Source: Saitoella complicata NRRL Y-17804 (taxonomy: Eukaryota; Ascomycota; Saitoellomycetes; Saitoellales; Saitoellaceae). From it: a stretch of 64,000 bases of DNA. The stretch is taken from positions 62,001 to 126,000 of the forward strand of contig NW_017566998.1 of assembly GCF_001661265.1 (NCBI RefSeq), written 5' to 3'. Positions within the stretch are counted from its first letter, which is position 1. The number at the start of each line of letters is the position of its first letter. A program made the position numbers and the translations under genes. This document shows positions 38,635 through 47,847 of this stretch, piece by piece. The notes below the pieces were generated by a model, which ran no database searches, was not told the origin of the DNA, and saw nothing but the letters and a program-made list of their open reading frames with translations.

Positions 38635-41365
38635 CTATCCCTGCCACTCACCATCCTCGTCATCGCCCTCCCCCTCAACCTCCATCTCCTCAACCTCCTC
38701 CGCATCCCCCTCCTCACCCCCCTCAACCTCCATCGCCTTCACCGGCACAGCCCTCCCCTTCTTCCCCCCCTCCAAAATATACCTCAACATAAACACATTC
38801 TCATCCCCCAACCCCGCCAGCTCCGTCTCAATCCTACCGACACACCTCTGCAACCCCCTCATTTCACTCCCAAACTCACCCCCTCTCTCCCGAATATACC
38901 GTCCATGATACGTACACAACGCCTCAATCCAAATCAAATGAAACTCGACATGGGGTGACTCATCCGCATGCCCCGCAATGAATTTGAGGAGACGGGAGAG
39001 GTAGGGGAGGGGGAGGTCGTGTGCGACGAGGGGGATGTCGGCGGGGGGGATGGTTTCGTAGACTTGGTGGATTAGGTAGCGTTCGTTTAGTCGGAATGCC
39101 ATCACTAAGGCCTTCAAGTATTGTTTTTGACGGAGGGTTTGGAGGGTTGTGGAGGGGGTTACATCGATATCGAGGTCGAAGGGGTCGAAGAGGAGGTTGT
39201 CGTCAAGGGAGTAGACGAGGAGTCCCTCTGTCGACGCCGCGGCGAAAGAGCGGCCTGTGGGGGAGAACTTGACCGCGCGGGTCCTGACTTCGGGACGAAC
39301 GCGGCGAGCGGACATATCTCCCCGACTCGCTCCCGGTAACGTTCTATCAATCCGATCCTGGAGATCTTCAGCCTCACCCGTAGTATCGATCATCTCCACC
39401 GGTCCCGCCTCCGTGAGGTTTTTCGAGTTAAGGAACTCCTGCGTCCCATCCAAACTCAAATTCTGACTCACAGTAAACTTCCTCACGAGCCCTCCAGTCG
39501 CAACATCATACAAACAAATATACTTTGAGTTACCACCCGCGAGGACACAGCTCCCATCCGCCGTATAACACAACGAATTAAAATATTTGGAGCCAGCGGC
39601 GTTCTGTGCGGTTACTCTGGAGTCGATATTTCTTCCACCAGAGATATCACGTCGGCCATCAATAACGCCGACTTGTTTTGCGTCCGCGACGTCCCAGAAA
39701 GCGAGTTGTCCGTCCAACGTAGCGATTGCCACGAACTTCCCATCAGGTTTAAATGCGATACCCTGTACATCACTCTGCTGCTGCAACGGATCAACACTCT
39801 GACTCCTCCCAAAAACATCCCAGACCCTAACGGTCTTATCCCAACTCCCGCTCGCCAACGCACCACTCGACCCAGCGAACGACAACGACGACACCGGGCC
39901 TTCGTGTCCGGAGAGTCGGTCGAGGAGGGCACCGGTTTGTACGGACCAGATGTGGATATCGAAGGAATCTAGGGACCCGGCGCAGACGACTTCACCAGAG
40001 GGATCAACGGCGAGACAGGAGAATTGGAGACGGGAGGGGGCGGTAAAGGTTCGGAAGTTTCGGTAGCGGATTAGATCCCACGCGCGCACTGTCCCGTCCA
40101 GGGAGGAAGAGAAGAGTACGTTTCCGCGTTTTGCGAATTCAATGGAGGTTACGGCGGAGGTGTGTTCCGTAAACGTAACGATACAGAAACCCGATCGTGC
40201 ATCCCATACCTTGATCTTTCCATCATCGGAGGCAGTGACGAGACGTTGGCCGTCGGGTGAGTATGCGAGGGTGTTCATCACGTCGAAATGACCTTGTTGC
40301 TTCAGGACATAGGACTCTGACTGCCATTCCCAAACCAAGAGTTGCCCGAGTTTCGACGCTCCGAAAGCGAGCCATTCACCCGATTTGTTGATGGTGACAG
40401 AGTCGATATCGTTATTCGAGATGGAGAGGGTGTGGATTTGGTTGAATTCGGGTAATTCGTATAACCCGAACAAACCGGTTGAGAAACCCACCACCAACAA
40501 ATTCGTCGCGGCGTGGAACGCACACGTCCGGACCTTCGCACCCTGCTGCATAAAGTAATTCCTCGACACGATTTGCCATCGCATCTCCACGTCGTCATCC
40601 TCGTCCATCTCTTCGTCGGACTCGGGTTCCGGTGCTCCCTTGGGTCGGCGAGGGGCGTAACGCCAGGTGAATAATGCCCCATCGCGGGCGACGGTATAGA
40701 TCGTCTCTTGATCAGCGGAAAAGAATGCGCCGACTACAGCATCACGGTGGCCGGCGAGCTGAGTTGGTACGAAACCCTCGGTAGGGTTAAGAGAGTATAT
40801 CCGTGCCGACAAATCCTTCGAAGTAGTGAGGAAGAACCTCGAATCAAACGACCAGGTGAGGGATGTGACTTCGTCGTAGTGACCAGTATAGACACGGTGC
40901 TTCACGAACGGCGCGAAATCGCGTTCGTCGGTGAACGTGGGTGTCCGCCATACCTGCACATGTCTCCCATGCGTAACTGCGAAATACCTCCCATCAGGAC
41001 TAAACTGACAATCCCGTACCTTTTCCCCAAAATTAAAGTTATGCAACACAGTTCTTCGATTGACGTTCACCAACAGCGCCCTACCCCCCTCGTCTATTGA
41101 GAGGAGAAGGGTGCATTGCGGGTTGAGTGCGAGACGGGCGATGTTGCGTCTGTTCTCGAAGGGAAAGGTGAATGACTTGTTGTTGACGAGGTCGAAGTGG
41201 GTTACTCTGTTGCCGACTGGGGAGAGGAGACAGGTGCCGTCTGGGCTGAAAACGAGGTTTCCTTGACGGTAAACGGTACCAATGACATCGGACAACTGAG
41301 TGATCTACTGTCAGCAGGGATCTCTGATCCATAGAAGATGCTCTCACCTGAAAATCGGCCTTCAT
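38635..41365 (-). CDS. PWP2: Periodic tryptophan protein 2, SSU processome WD40 subunit
   Basis: Exon 1 (41365-41348, six codons MKADFQ) and exon 2 (41295-38635) are separated by a 52-nt intron, giving 892 residues. The start reads MKADFQLSDVIGTVYRQGNLVFSPDG, matching Pwp2 (Utp1). Two WD propellers follow (GHYDEVTSLTWSFDSRFFLT, GHEGPVSSLSFAGSSGALASGSWDKTVRVWD), then the helical Utp12 domain near RLNERYLIHQVYETIPPADI and a Glu/Asp-rich tail. Pwp2 belongs to the UTP-B subcomplex needed for early 18S rRNA processing in the nucleolus. The acidic tail (from about residue 860) is strongly biased. Confidence 0.95.
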
Positions 41366-41539
41366 GCTGATATATTCTCGTCGGTGACCGAGGCCTTCGT
41401 TGCCGTCTTCCTCGTATAAACTCTGAATTTTCGAGTGCCTGGCATAATCTCGCCCTGAGCAGCTGCTGCGGGGACCGTAACGTTGCCAAGTATACGACGC
41501 GCCGAAACACGACAACGAAGAAAAGGAGAAACGGCGACA

Positions 41540-42933
41540 ATGGCTCCGTCTGCGGATAGTATACCGGCTCCGGCTGTTCAGAGTGCGGGCGTGATTGGCA
41601 TTGGAAGTTTGCCGAACCAGAGGTGTGCAACTCCAGTTCCCGTACGTTTGGGAACACGGTTTCAACTGTTGCATACAGGCACAAGATTGTCGCGAAGAAG
41701 GGTGCGAATTTTACGTTGATGGTTGCCGGTATGTCGCTTCCTCCACAATTTGGTATTCAGGGTGCTAACATGTAACACAGGCGAGTCTGGTCTTGGTACG
41801 CTTGTTGAAGGCCGGAATGCCCACACCGACTAACCTTCCACACCGGCGTACAGGCAAGACAACCCTCATCAACACTCTCTTCTCCACCGACATAAAACCC
41901 TACCAAAACCCCCGTACCCGCCACAACCCCCAACCAACCCGCACAACCCACATCTCCATCTCCCGCGCCCACCTCTCCGAACGCGACTTCACCCTTAATT
42001 TGACCGTAATTGACACCCCCGGTTTCGGGGACTTTGTGTCGAACAAGAATGCATGGAGTCCGATTGCGGAGTTCTTGGATGATCAGCACGAGAGTTATAT
42101 GAGGCAGGAGCAGCAGCCGATGAGGGAGGGAAGGGTGGATATGAGGGTTCATGCGTGTTTGTATTTCATCAGGCCGACGGGGCATACGTTGCGTCCGATT
42201 GATATTCAGGCGATGAAGGCGTTGGGTACGCGTGTTAACCTCATCCCCATCATCGCGAAGGCCGACACTATCGGCGCCCAAGACCTCGAGATTTTCAAAG
42301 AAAGGGTGTGTAGAGGAAGACAATGCATTTTGCTCGCGATCACCGGCTAACTCGTCCGTACAGATCCGTAACGTCATCCGCGCCCAAAACATCTCCATCT
42401 TCGACCCCCCGGAGAACACCGACGGTAGCCCCTTCCTCCCACCCCCCTACGCCCTCATCGCCTCCACCCAAACCCACCAAACCCCCTCCGGCCCCGTTCT
42501 CGGCCGCCAATACCTCTGGGGCATAGCCGAAGTCGAAAACCCCCTCCACTGCGACTTCGTCCACCTCCGCTCCCTCATCCTCCGCACCCACATGCTCGAC
42601 CTCATCCTCGCCACCGAAGAAACCCACTACGAATCCTACCGCCGCTCCCAAATGGAAATCCGGAAATTCGGCGAAAGCAAAGCGCGCAGAACCGCCGACA
42701 ACCCGAAGTTTAGGGAGGAGGAGGAGGCGTTGAGGAAGAGGTTTACGGAGCAGGTTAAGGTTGAGGAAAATAGGTTTAGGTCGTGGGAGCAGAGGTTGAT
42801 TCAGGAGAGGGATCGGTTGAATAAGGATTTGGAGGTTGCGCATGCGAGTGTTAAGGCGTTGGAGTCGGAGTTGGAGGCAATGACGTTGGGGGCAGGGAGT
42901 GGGAGGAGTACGGGGAGGAGTTTGGTGCGTTGA
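41540..42933 (+). CDS. CDC11: Septin, CDC11/AspA class
   Basis: Five exons (41540-41622, 41679-41728, 41781-41795, 41854-42305, 42364-42933) give 389 residues. The leader GIGSLPNQRHKIVAKKGANFTLMV is diagnostic of the AspA/Cdc11 class. GTPase motifs are G1 GESGLGKT (from residue 45), G3 DTPGFGD and G4 AKAD; the septin unique element HCDFVHLRSLILRTHMLDLI and a C-terminal coiled coil (KFREEEEALRKRFTEQVKVEENRF...) follow. Cdc11 caps septin octamers and mediates end-to-end filament joining at the division site. The third exon is only 15 nt and sits inside the P-loop. It is divergent from PWP2 (174 bp between starts). Confidence 0.95.
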
Positions 42934-43228
42934 GGGGGTGAGATGAGAAGGAAGAAGGGAAACATTGCTGGACAATATTGCTTGAACTTGGATGGAGATG
43001 GAAGATATATACCAATTGCTTTTTGACGTACGCATGATCGCAGAGCTTGATAGGTAGTGATTGCCCATGAACATCAATCACGCAGACTATGCTGAACCAC
43101 AGGCGGTGGCCCACCATGAGGGGCAATATAGGGTAAACAGAATCATTTTGCTCAAAACGTACACATTCGATCATTGGTATATCAGTACAACCTCACACCC
43201 TTTTCCCCCTCCTCCATGGCCCTTCCAC

Positions 43229-43852
43229 TTAGTACAAGGCCAAAGCCACAGCAGAAACAGTAGAAACACCCAACACGATGTATCCAGTCCTGTAAACACC
43301 CTTCAAATCCAAGAAGCTTCCAGTATCCCAAATCAAATGCCTAATTCCATTCCAAGAGTGAAACGTGAAGGGGAACGCCAACACGCTCTTGATCGCAATC
43401 TTCGTAACAGGCGCCAACGCACCGAAAGAGGCGGCGAGAGAGGTGGTAGAGAGGTCGAGACCGATATAGGGCGAAGCGAGGTATGCGAAGGCAAAGGCGT
43501 AGAGACCACCGGAGACGGCACAACCGGTGATACGGTGCGCGGCGGACATGTACCAGGTCAATTGAGGCTGGTAGATGGTGAGGTGGGGAGAGTTGGGGCG
43601 GGCGGCGCGTTGTTTGTAGAGGAGTTGGAGGGACTCGTCGTGGGTCAAGTTCTGAGTCTGAACAGTGCGGATGCCCATGGGACGGAGGATCGAGGAGGGA
43701 GTAGGACGGAGGGCTATGTGGACATTTCAGTTACATGGTCTCTTGACGAGTAGTGAGGCCAGGAAGGTGACGCAAGACAGGGAAGAGAGGCTGGACGTAC
43801 CGTTAAGAGCGCCAGAGCGGCAGAAAGCCGATCGCATGTTCATCATGGACAT
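43229..43852 (-). CDS. SDH3: Succinate dehydrogenase cytochrome b560 subunit
   Basis: Exon 1 (43852-43801) and exon 2 (43713-43229) are joined across an 87-nt GTACGT...TAG intron, giving 178 residues. The N-terminal part, MSMMNMRSAFCRSGALN plus the following Arg/Ser-rich stretch, is a mitochondrial presequence. The mature region has RPNSPHLTIYQPQLTWYMSA, the SAAHRITG motif carrying the heme-ligand His and the ubiquinone-site Ser/Arg, three hydrophobic helices and HSWNGIRHLIWD. With Sdh4 it anchors complex II in the inner membrane and passes electrons to ubiquinone. Convergent with the septin gene. Confidence 0.94.
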
Positions 43853-44661
43853 CTTGGGTATGTCTTTGGTTGATTGTCTGTTCGGGTTTGCCTGGTGTAA
43901 CGTTCACTTGCTCGGAGACATCGGGCGTACGGCTGCAGTGTGGAGAAGCCCCCTCGCCCAATGAACGGCCATGAAAAGCGACTGCCTCAGAACGTTCTCC
44001 GACGGCCGTACAACTCTTCCAGAAGTCAACTCATGAACAATTGAAATCATCAGACACCCTTCCCAAGTCCCGTCGACACCCGGACCCGCCAATTCTCCCA
44101 GGCCACTCCGCGCTAAATCCCTCTATAAAAAGCTGACGTCCGCCGACGCTGCGAGCAGTTCTCCAATGATCGCTACCGCCGTCCAAGCCAGGGTAACCTA
44201 TAAAGTGAAGGACGGACCACCGTTATGGTGGATACGATCAGAGACTGATTACCTCCATATAATCGCCAAGACCGGGCATTCTACCCGGTACTAGGTTTCA
44301 TGATTGGATGACATCTCATCTCCCGTGCTTCTATGATTTATGTCAATATACTGTTTTTCCTCGACTCTTGTGGTTCCTGTTTTCGTCCGTGGAATTGCTT
44401 GTCTCCGCCGTATTTGAGCGTTGTTTTCCGGCTGCTAGATCAGTCGCATGAATGTCGAGGGTTCGGATTCGAATCCTAGAGAATACATGCGACCAAATGG
44501 ATGGGTGCACAGCCTTTTGCTGGGATATTGGGGCTATCGTAGACTATGCCTCTTCAACGGGCTACTAAGCGTCCTGTCCTTCCTACCACTCTCGGTGCCA
44601 GTGTCTTCCGTTGCCTGCTCTCATTACACATCTCTCTTCATCCTTCCTGATTCCGACTTCC
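43853..44661. other. Non-coding region upstream of SDH3
   Basis: 809 bp with no protein frame that I can support. The part next to 43852 is the SDH3 promoter and leader. The middle holds a possible RNA gene (see 44124-44476). The right end is the 3' UTR of the aftiphilin-like gene. Confidence 0.5.
44124..44476 (+). ncRNA. Candidate Pol III-type transcription unit with several hairpins
   Basis: Seen directly on the plus strand: a TATAAAAA box at 44124-44131 and a second TATAAAG at 44199-44205; a run of adjacent perfect stems (CCGTCC/GGACGG 44179-44215, CCACC/GGTGG 44217-44231, ATCAG/CTGAT 44237-44249, ACCGGG/CCCGGT 44271-44289); TGGTGGATACG at 44226-44236, an exact match to the Pol III A-box pattern TRGYnnAnnnG; a T5 terminator at 44354-44358, the first run of at least four T after the TATA box; and GATTCGAATCC at 44466-44476, one base from the B-box GGTTCGAATCC. 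A TATA box upstream with a B box downstream of the terminator recalls yeast SNR6, but the U6 core sequence is absent. The identity of any RNA is unknown and the signals could be chance. Confidence 0.3.
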
Positions 44662-46398
44662 TCAATCCAGCAACCACACAATGTCCGGCAACTTCCCAAT
44701 GACCTCCTCCATGATCCTATTCTCCTCTTCCTCGGTCTTACTCCTGAACTGTGATGTAGACGCGCTCTTCCCGGTGTTATTTACCGTTGGTGGTGGTGCT
44801 ACCGGTGCTACCGGTGCAACCGGTGCAGGTTTGTCGAAGATCGAAAAGTCCCACGGGTCTGAGGATGTACTGGGTGGCGCTTGAATGTCTGATGAGATGA
44901 CCGGATGAAACTTTGGTTGGACCGGCTGTGGTATTGAATTGATGGGTTGTGGTATTAGAGGTGGTTTCGATGCATATGCTGGAATGGTTACTGGGGGTGG
45001 GGGTTGCTTGCCCTCGTGTGTTTCGACCGTGGAGATAGGGGCGAATGGCGGTGGTGTCTGCCTTTTTGCGCTCATCTGTAGTGATGGTCCTGGTGCTGAT
45101 ACAGGCGCAGGTAATGAAAGCGGTATCGAAGGCGCCGTCGATCTTGCGGGACCACTCCCCAGCAGGTCCAATTGCCCCAGATCAAACAGCGAAGAAGACC
45201 CTGGCGGCACCACATGCTGCTGCTTTGCAGGCGTCGCCAGAATATTCACCTCTAGCCCCGTGTGGTGTTCCTTTCTCGATTCCTCGCGTTCTCGAGTGAT
45301 ATCTTCCTCTCGCTTCGGAACAGCGACCTCCTCAGTCGATCCCCACTCCCACTCGTCCACCTCCCCATCACCAACAGCAGGCGGACTACTCGCCGTCCTC
45401 AGCATCATCTCCGCCTCCGTTTCCTTTAAGCCCTCCATTACCGGTACAGTAGGCACCCTGGGCTGTAGCTGCTTCCTCAGAGCCTGTACTGGCGCCGGCG
45501 CAGTAGTCATACTCCTTCTCCTCCCATGCCCTACAGGTGCGGGTGCCGGTACATCATTCCACCCAAGCCCGATTCCCAATCCACCACCTACATTCCCTCT
45601 TAAATGTCCACTCATTCCTCTCACACGCCGCCATCCGTCGACAATTCGTTCACATTCCGTCTTGATGTTCGAACCGGCCCATTTTGGTGGTGCGCGGTCG
45701 TAGTGGACGGTTGTTAGGCGGTACCACAGTGTCCGAGACGCGGTTCTGGAGAGTGGTGGTTCTGGAGGTTCGACCGGCGCTTCTGAGGGTGTCGGGAATA
45801 TTTCGGCGAGCAGAGCTGTGATTGGGAGTGTAAACTCAAGTTCAGTAGGTTGTGGCTCGGGAGCAATGAGTGCCGGGGCAGGAGTGAAGTCCTCAAAAGA
45901 TTCGTTGGCTGTTTCGGAGTTGAAGTCACCGAAGTCGTCATCATCCTCGTCTTCCACACCTTCGGCGGGTGTGTCTGTCGAATGCGCACTATTGTCTTGA
46001 ACTGGAAGAGCGGGTTCCGCGTCCGATTCTGGCAGTTCGTTCACTGGCTTATCCGTATGTTCCTCTGGCATAGGCTGTTCCTGTTGATCGGGATGTGCGC
46101 CATCAGTCTCCTCTTCATCTTGAAATCCCCAACTGTCCAGTTGCTCCTGATTTGTCTCATCAGGCCCTGTCTGTGTCTCCGCTCTTTCCACATCAACATC
46201 CCCCGTATCTCCACCATCCATATCTTTCAGCTCTCCGTCTCCCTCGTGAACACCAGGACCAGCCCAGCCATCCTCCTCTGCAGTCGTCCAATCAGGCACC
46301 ACCCCTTCGATCCCCCTGATCCCCGCAGCGGTCGCTGGTGTTGACCATACGTCAGCAGTATTGAATGCAGCTTCATCATCTGCCCAAGGCGATTCCAT
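44662..46398 (-). CDS. Aftiphilin-like clathrin/adaptor-binding protein
   Basis: Intronless, 578 residues, mostly disordered. The N-terminal third is very acidic and contains DEDDDDFGDF, an adaptor-ear binding motif of the DDFGDF type, plus DSWGFQDE-like acidic W motifs. The only block that looks folded is LWYRLTTVHYDRAPPKWAGSNIKTECERIVDGWRRVRG, resembling the clathrin-binding region of animal aftiphilin; downstream LFDLGQLDLLGSG has clathrin-box character and WDFSIFD is another aromatic-acidic motif. Proline-rich linkers include APVAPVAPVAP, coded by a small 9-nt repeat (44790-44826). By family analogy it may link clathrin and AP-1/GGA adaptors at the trans-Golgi network or endosome. Assignment rests on motifs, so it is tentative. 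Confidence 0.65.
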   Translation of the reverse strand: MESPWADDEAAFNTADVWSTPATAAGIRGIEGVVPDWTTAEEDGWAGPGVHEGDGELKDMDGGDTGDVDVERAETQTGPDETNQEQLDSWGFQDEEETDGAHPDQQEQPMPEEHTDKPVNELPESDAEPALPVQDNSAHSTDTPAEGVEDEDDDDFGDFNSETANESFEDFTPAPALIAPEPQPTELEFTLPITALLAEIFPTPSEAPVEPPEPPLSRTASRTLWYRLTTVHYDRAPPKWAGSNIKTECERIVDGWRRVRGMSGHLRGNVGGGLGIGLGWNDVPAPAPVGHGRRRSMTTAPAPVQALRKQLQPRVPTVPVMEGLKETEAEMMLRTASSPPAVGDGEVDEWEWGSTEEVAVPKREEDITREREESRKEHHTGLEVNILATPAKQQHVVPPGSSSLFDLGQLDLLGSGPARSTAPSIPLSLPAPVSAPGPSLQMSAKRQTPPPFAPISTVETHEGKQPPPPVTIPAYASKPPLIPQPINSIPQPVQPKFHPVISSDIQAPPSTSSDPWDFSIFDKPAPVAPVAPVAPPPTVNNTGKSASTSQFRSKTEEEENRIMEEVIGKLPDIVWLLD

Positions 46399-46720
46399 CT
46401 ATTTACAGCTGGATCATTGGGGTTTTTGGTTGCGGTGTTTCGGTGCTGCAGTCACCCGCGTCCGCGGTGCGCGTTCGCCGGGTCGGCAGTTTGGGGCCGT
46501 GGGAAAGCGTAAATCGGGATAATGGGAGGGAACCCTTATGCTCGACGAACATGGGACTTCAACAATCTGATATACCACGGTAGTCATACAAAAGCTGCAA
46601 CCTTAGTAAAGCACGGGCATCCCTGCATACTGATGACTCAGTCTCGAAGCCGGGCGACCCATACTATTGGTGCCGTCTCAAACGTCGCGGGCTTTAATCA
46701 TCTCCGTCCAAAACGCGCAT
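46399..46720. other. Spacer between aftiphilin-like gene and inhibitor-2 gene
   Basis: 322 bp in a tandem minus-strand pair. It should contain the promoter of the aftiphilin-like gene and the 3' UTR of the inhibitor-2 gene. Nothing else was recognised. Confidence 0.45.
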
Positions 46721-47440
46721 TCACTCTTCATCCTCATCCTCCTCCTCCGTCAACTTATGCCCCAACTTGATCGCCTCCCTCATCTGATAATGTCCCTTCC
46801 TCATCTTCATAAAAACCTCATGCTTCGCCTTCTCCTCTGGACTCTGCGGTTCGTCCTCTTCCCATGCCTCACCCCCCTCTCCCTCCTCATCCACCTCCAT
46901 GCGTTCCACTGTTGCGTTTCCGATGGGCGAGTTCCATTGCGATGGGGATTCTTCGGCTTCACCGAGAGACATTGGAGGGAGGTCGTCGTCGTCTAACCCC
47001 ATCGCGTCGATTTCGTGGGGGTCGAGGCGGCGTTCGTAGGGGGTTTTGGGTTCGGTGATTTTCATTGTTGAGGATTTTTGTTGTTCGGTTAGATACAAGT
47101 TTGCTTCGTCCCACTATGGTTATGGTCAGTCAGCACTCACCCTCCTCATCAATGTAGGGGTATTTGTTGGTACCTTTAGTCTGGGTGTATGCCCCGCAGC
47201 ACCACCAGTGCCGAGTGGGACGGGCGGCTCATTCTCCACCACTTTCTGGAAACTCAGACGGCGGTTTGTGAGTGGTGGGACATTCGCGGATGAGCGGCGT
47301 CGGGGAGGTTTTGCGTTAAAGGTGGTGTTTGTTTCGAGGGATGCGTCGGGTGGGGTTGTGGTTGAGGTAGAGGAGTGAGCGTTTTTGAGGATTGGGACGG
47401 GGTGGATGACGCCGGAAGAGGATGGAGGGGCGTTAGACAT
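46721..47440 (-). CDS. GLC8: Protein phosphatase 1 regulatory inhibitor 2 (Glc8-like)
   Basis: Exon 1 (47440-47174, 89 codons) and exon 2 (47113-46721) are joined by a 60-nt GTACCA...TAG intron, giving 219 residues. The join restores [32 protein letters not shown], the signature of inhibitor-2: PVPILKN earlier is the [GS]ILK-type PP1 contact, KTPY holds the conserved regulatory Thr, and HYQMREAIKLGHKL is the C-terminal PP1-binding helix. The protein is acidic and intrinsically disordered. It binds the PP1 catalytic subunit (Glc7) and modulates glycogen, mitotic and septation functions. An in-frame-looking shorter intron of 27 nt (47114-47140) was considered and dismissed because it would insert residues before WDEANL. 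Confidence 0.93.
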
Positions 47441-47847
47441 TGTCGATTGAGTCGTTCGAAGTGATTGAATGGTAACGAACGGGATGTATGCTGTTCTGTT
47501 TGATGGTCGATGGTAACGTACTGGTGTTCCCCAAGCTGTACCCCTCTGCGAGTTTGGAACTAGCCCTGCAATCCTGGGCAAAAAAAGTGCAGCGTCTCGA
47601 GAGTTGAAGCTCAAGCAAATCCTTCACCGAAGAATTCAGCGTGATCGATCTGGCTCGCCGTTAAGGTTGTGTATGTCAACAGAGTCTCTTCTATTTGCCC
47701 ATCTCCTCGGAAAGTCCGTCAGACCATCCAATCACCTGTCTCGGTTGACATTCGTGCTGACCAAGACCTTTACAGGCCCGGCTAACTTGACTTACACCCT
47801 CGGCTCATCTTCAACACTTTCTTTATTGTATACCATATCAGATCACC
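47441..47847 (+). promoter_or_regulatory. Divergent inhibitor-2/SPE2 promoter and SPE2 leader with probable 5' UTR intron
   Basis: 407 bp between divergent ATGs. In the SPE2 leader a GTATGT donor at 47671, a GCTGAC branch-like site near 47750 and a TTTACAG acceptor ending at 47775 delimit a plausible 105-nt intron. Its removal deletes the only upstream ATG (47673), which otherwise opens a 116-codon frame overlapping the SPE2 start. The remaining leader (47776-47847) has no ATG. Confidence 0.45.

Noticed and set aside
44150-44354. U6 snRNA
   Set aside because: Promoter-like signals resemble SNR6, but the invariant ACAGAGA, AGC triad and GCGCAAGGATGAC region are absent.
44440-44500. tRNA gene suggested by TTCGAATCC
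   Set aside because: The T-arm stem cannot form with the right spacing, and no acceptor, D or anticodon arms fit around it.
47114-47140. 27-nt intron in the inhibitor-2 gene
   Set aside because: A donor 33 nt further upstream gives a normal 60-nt intron and restores the conserved RLKWDEANL junction.
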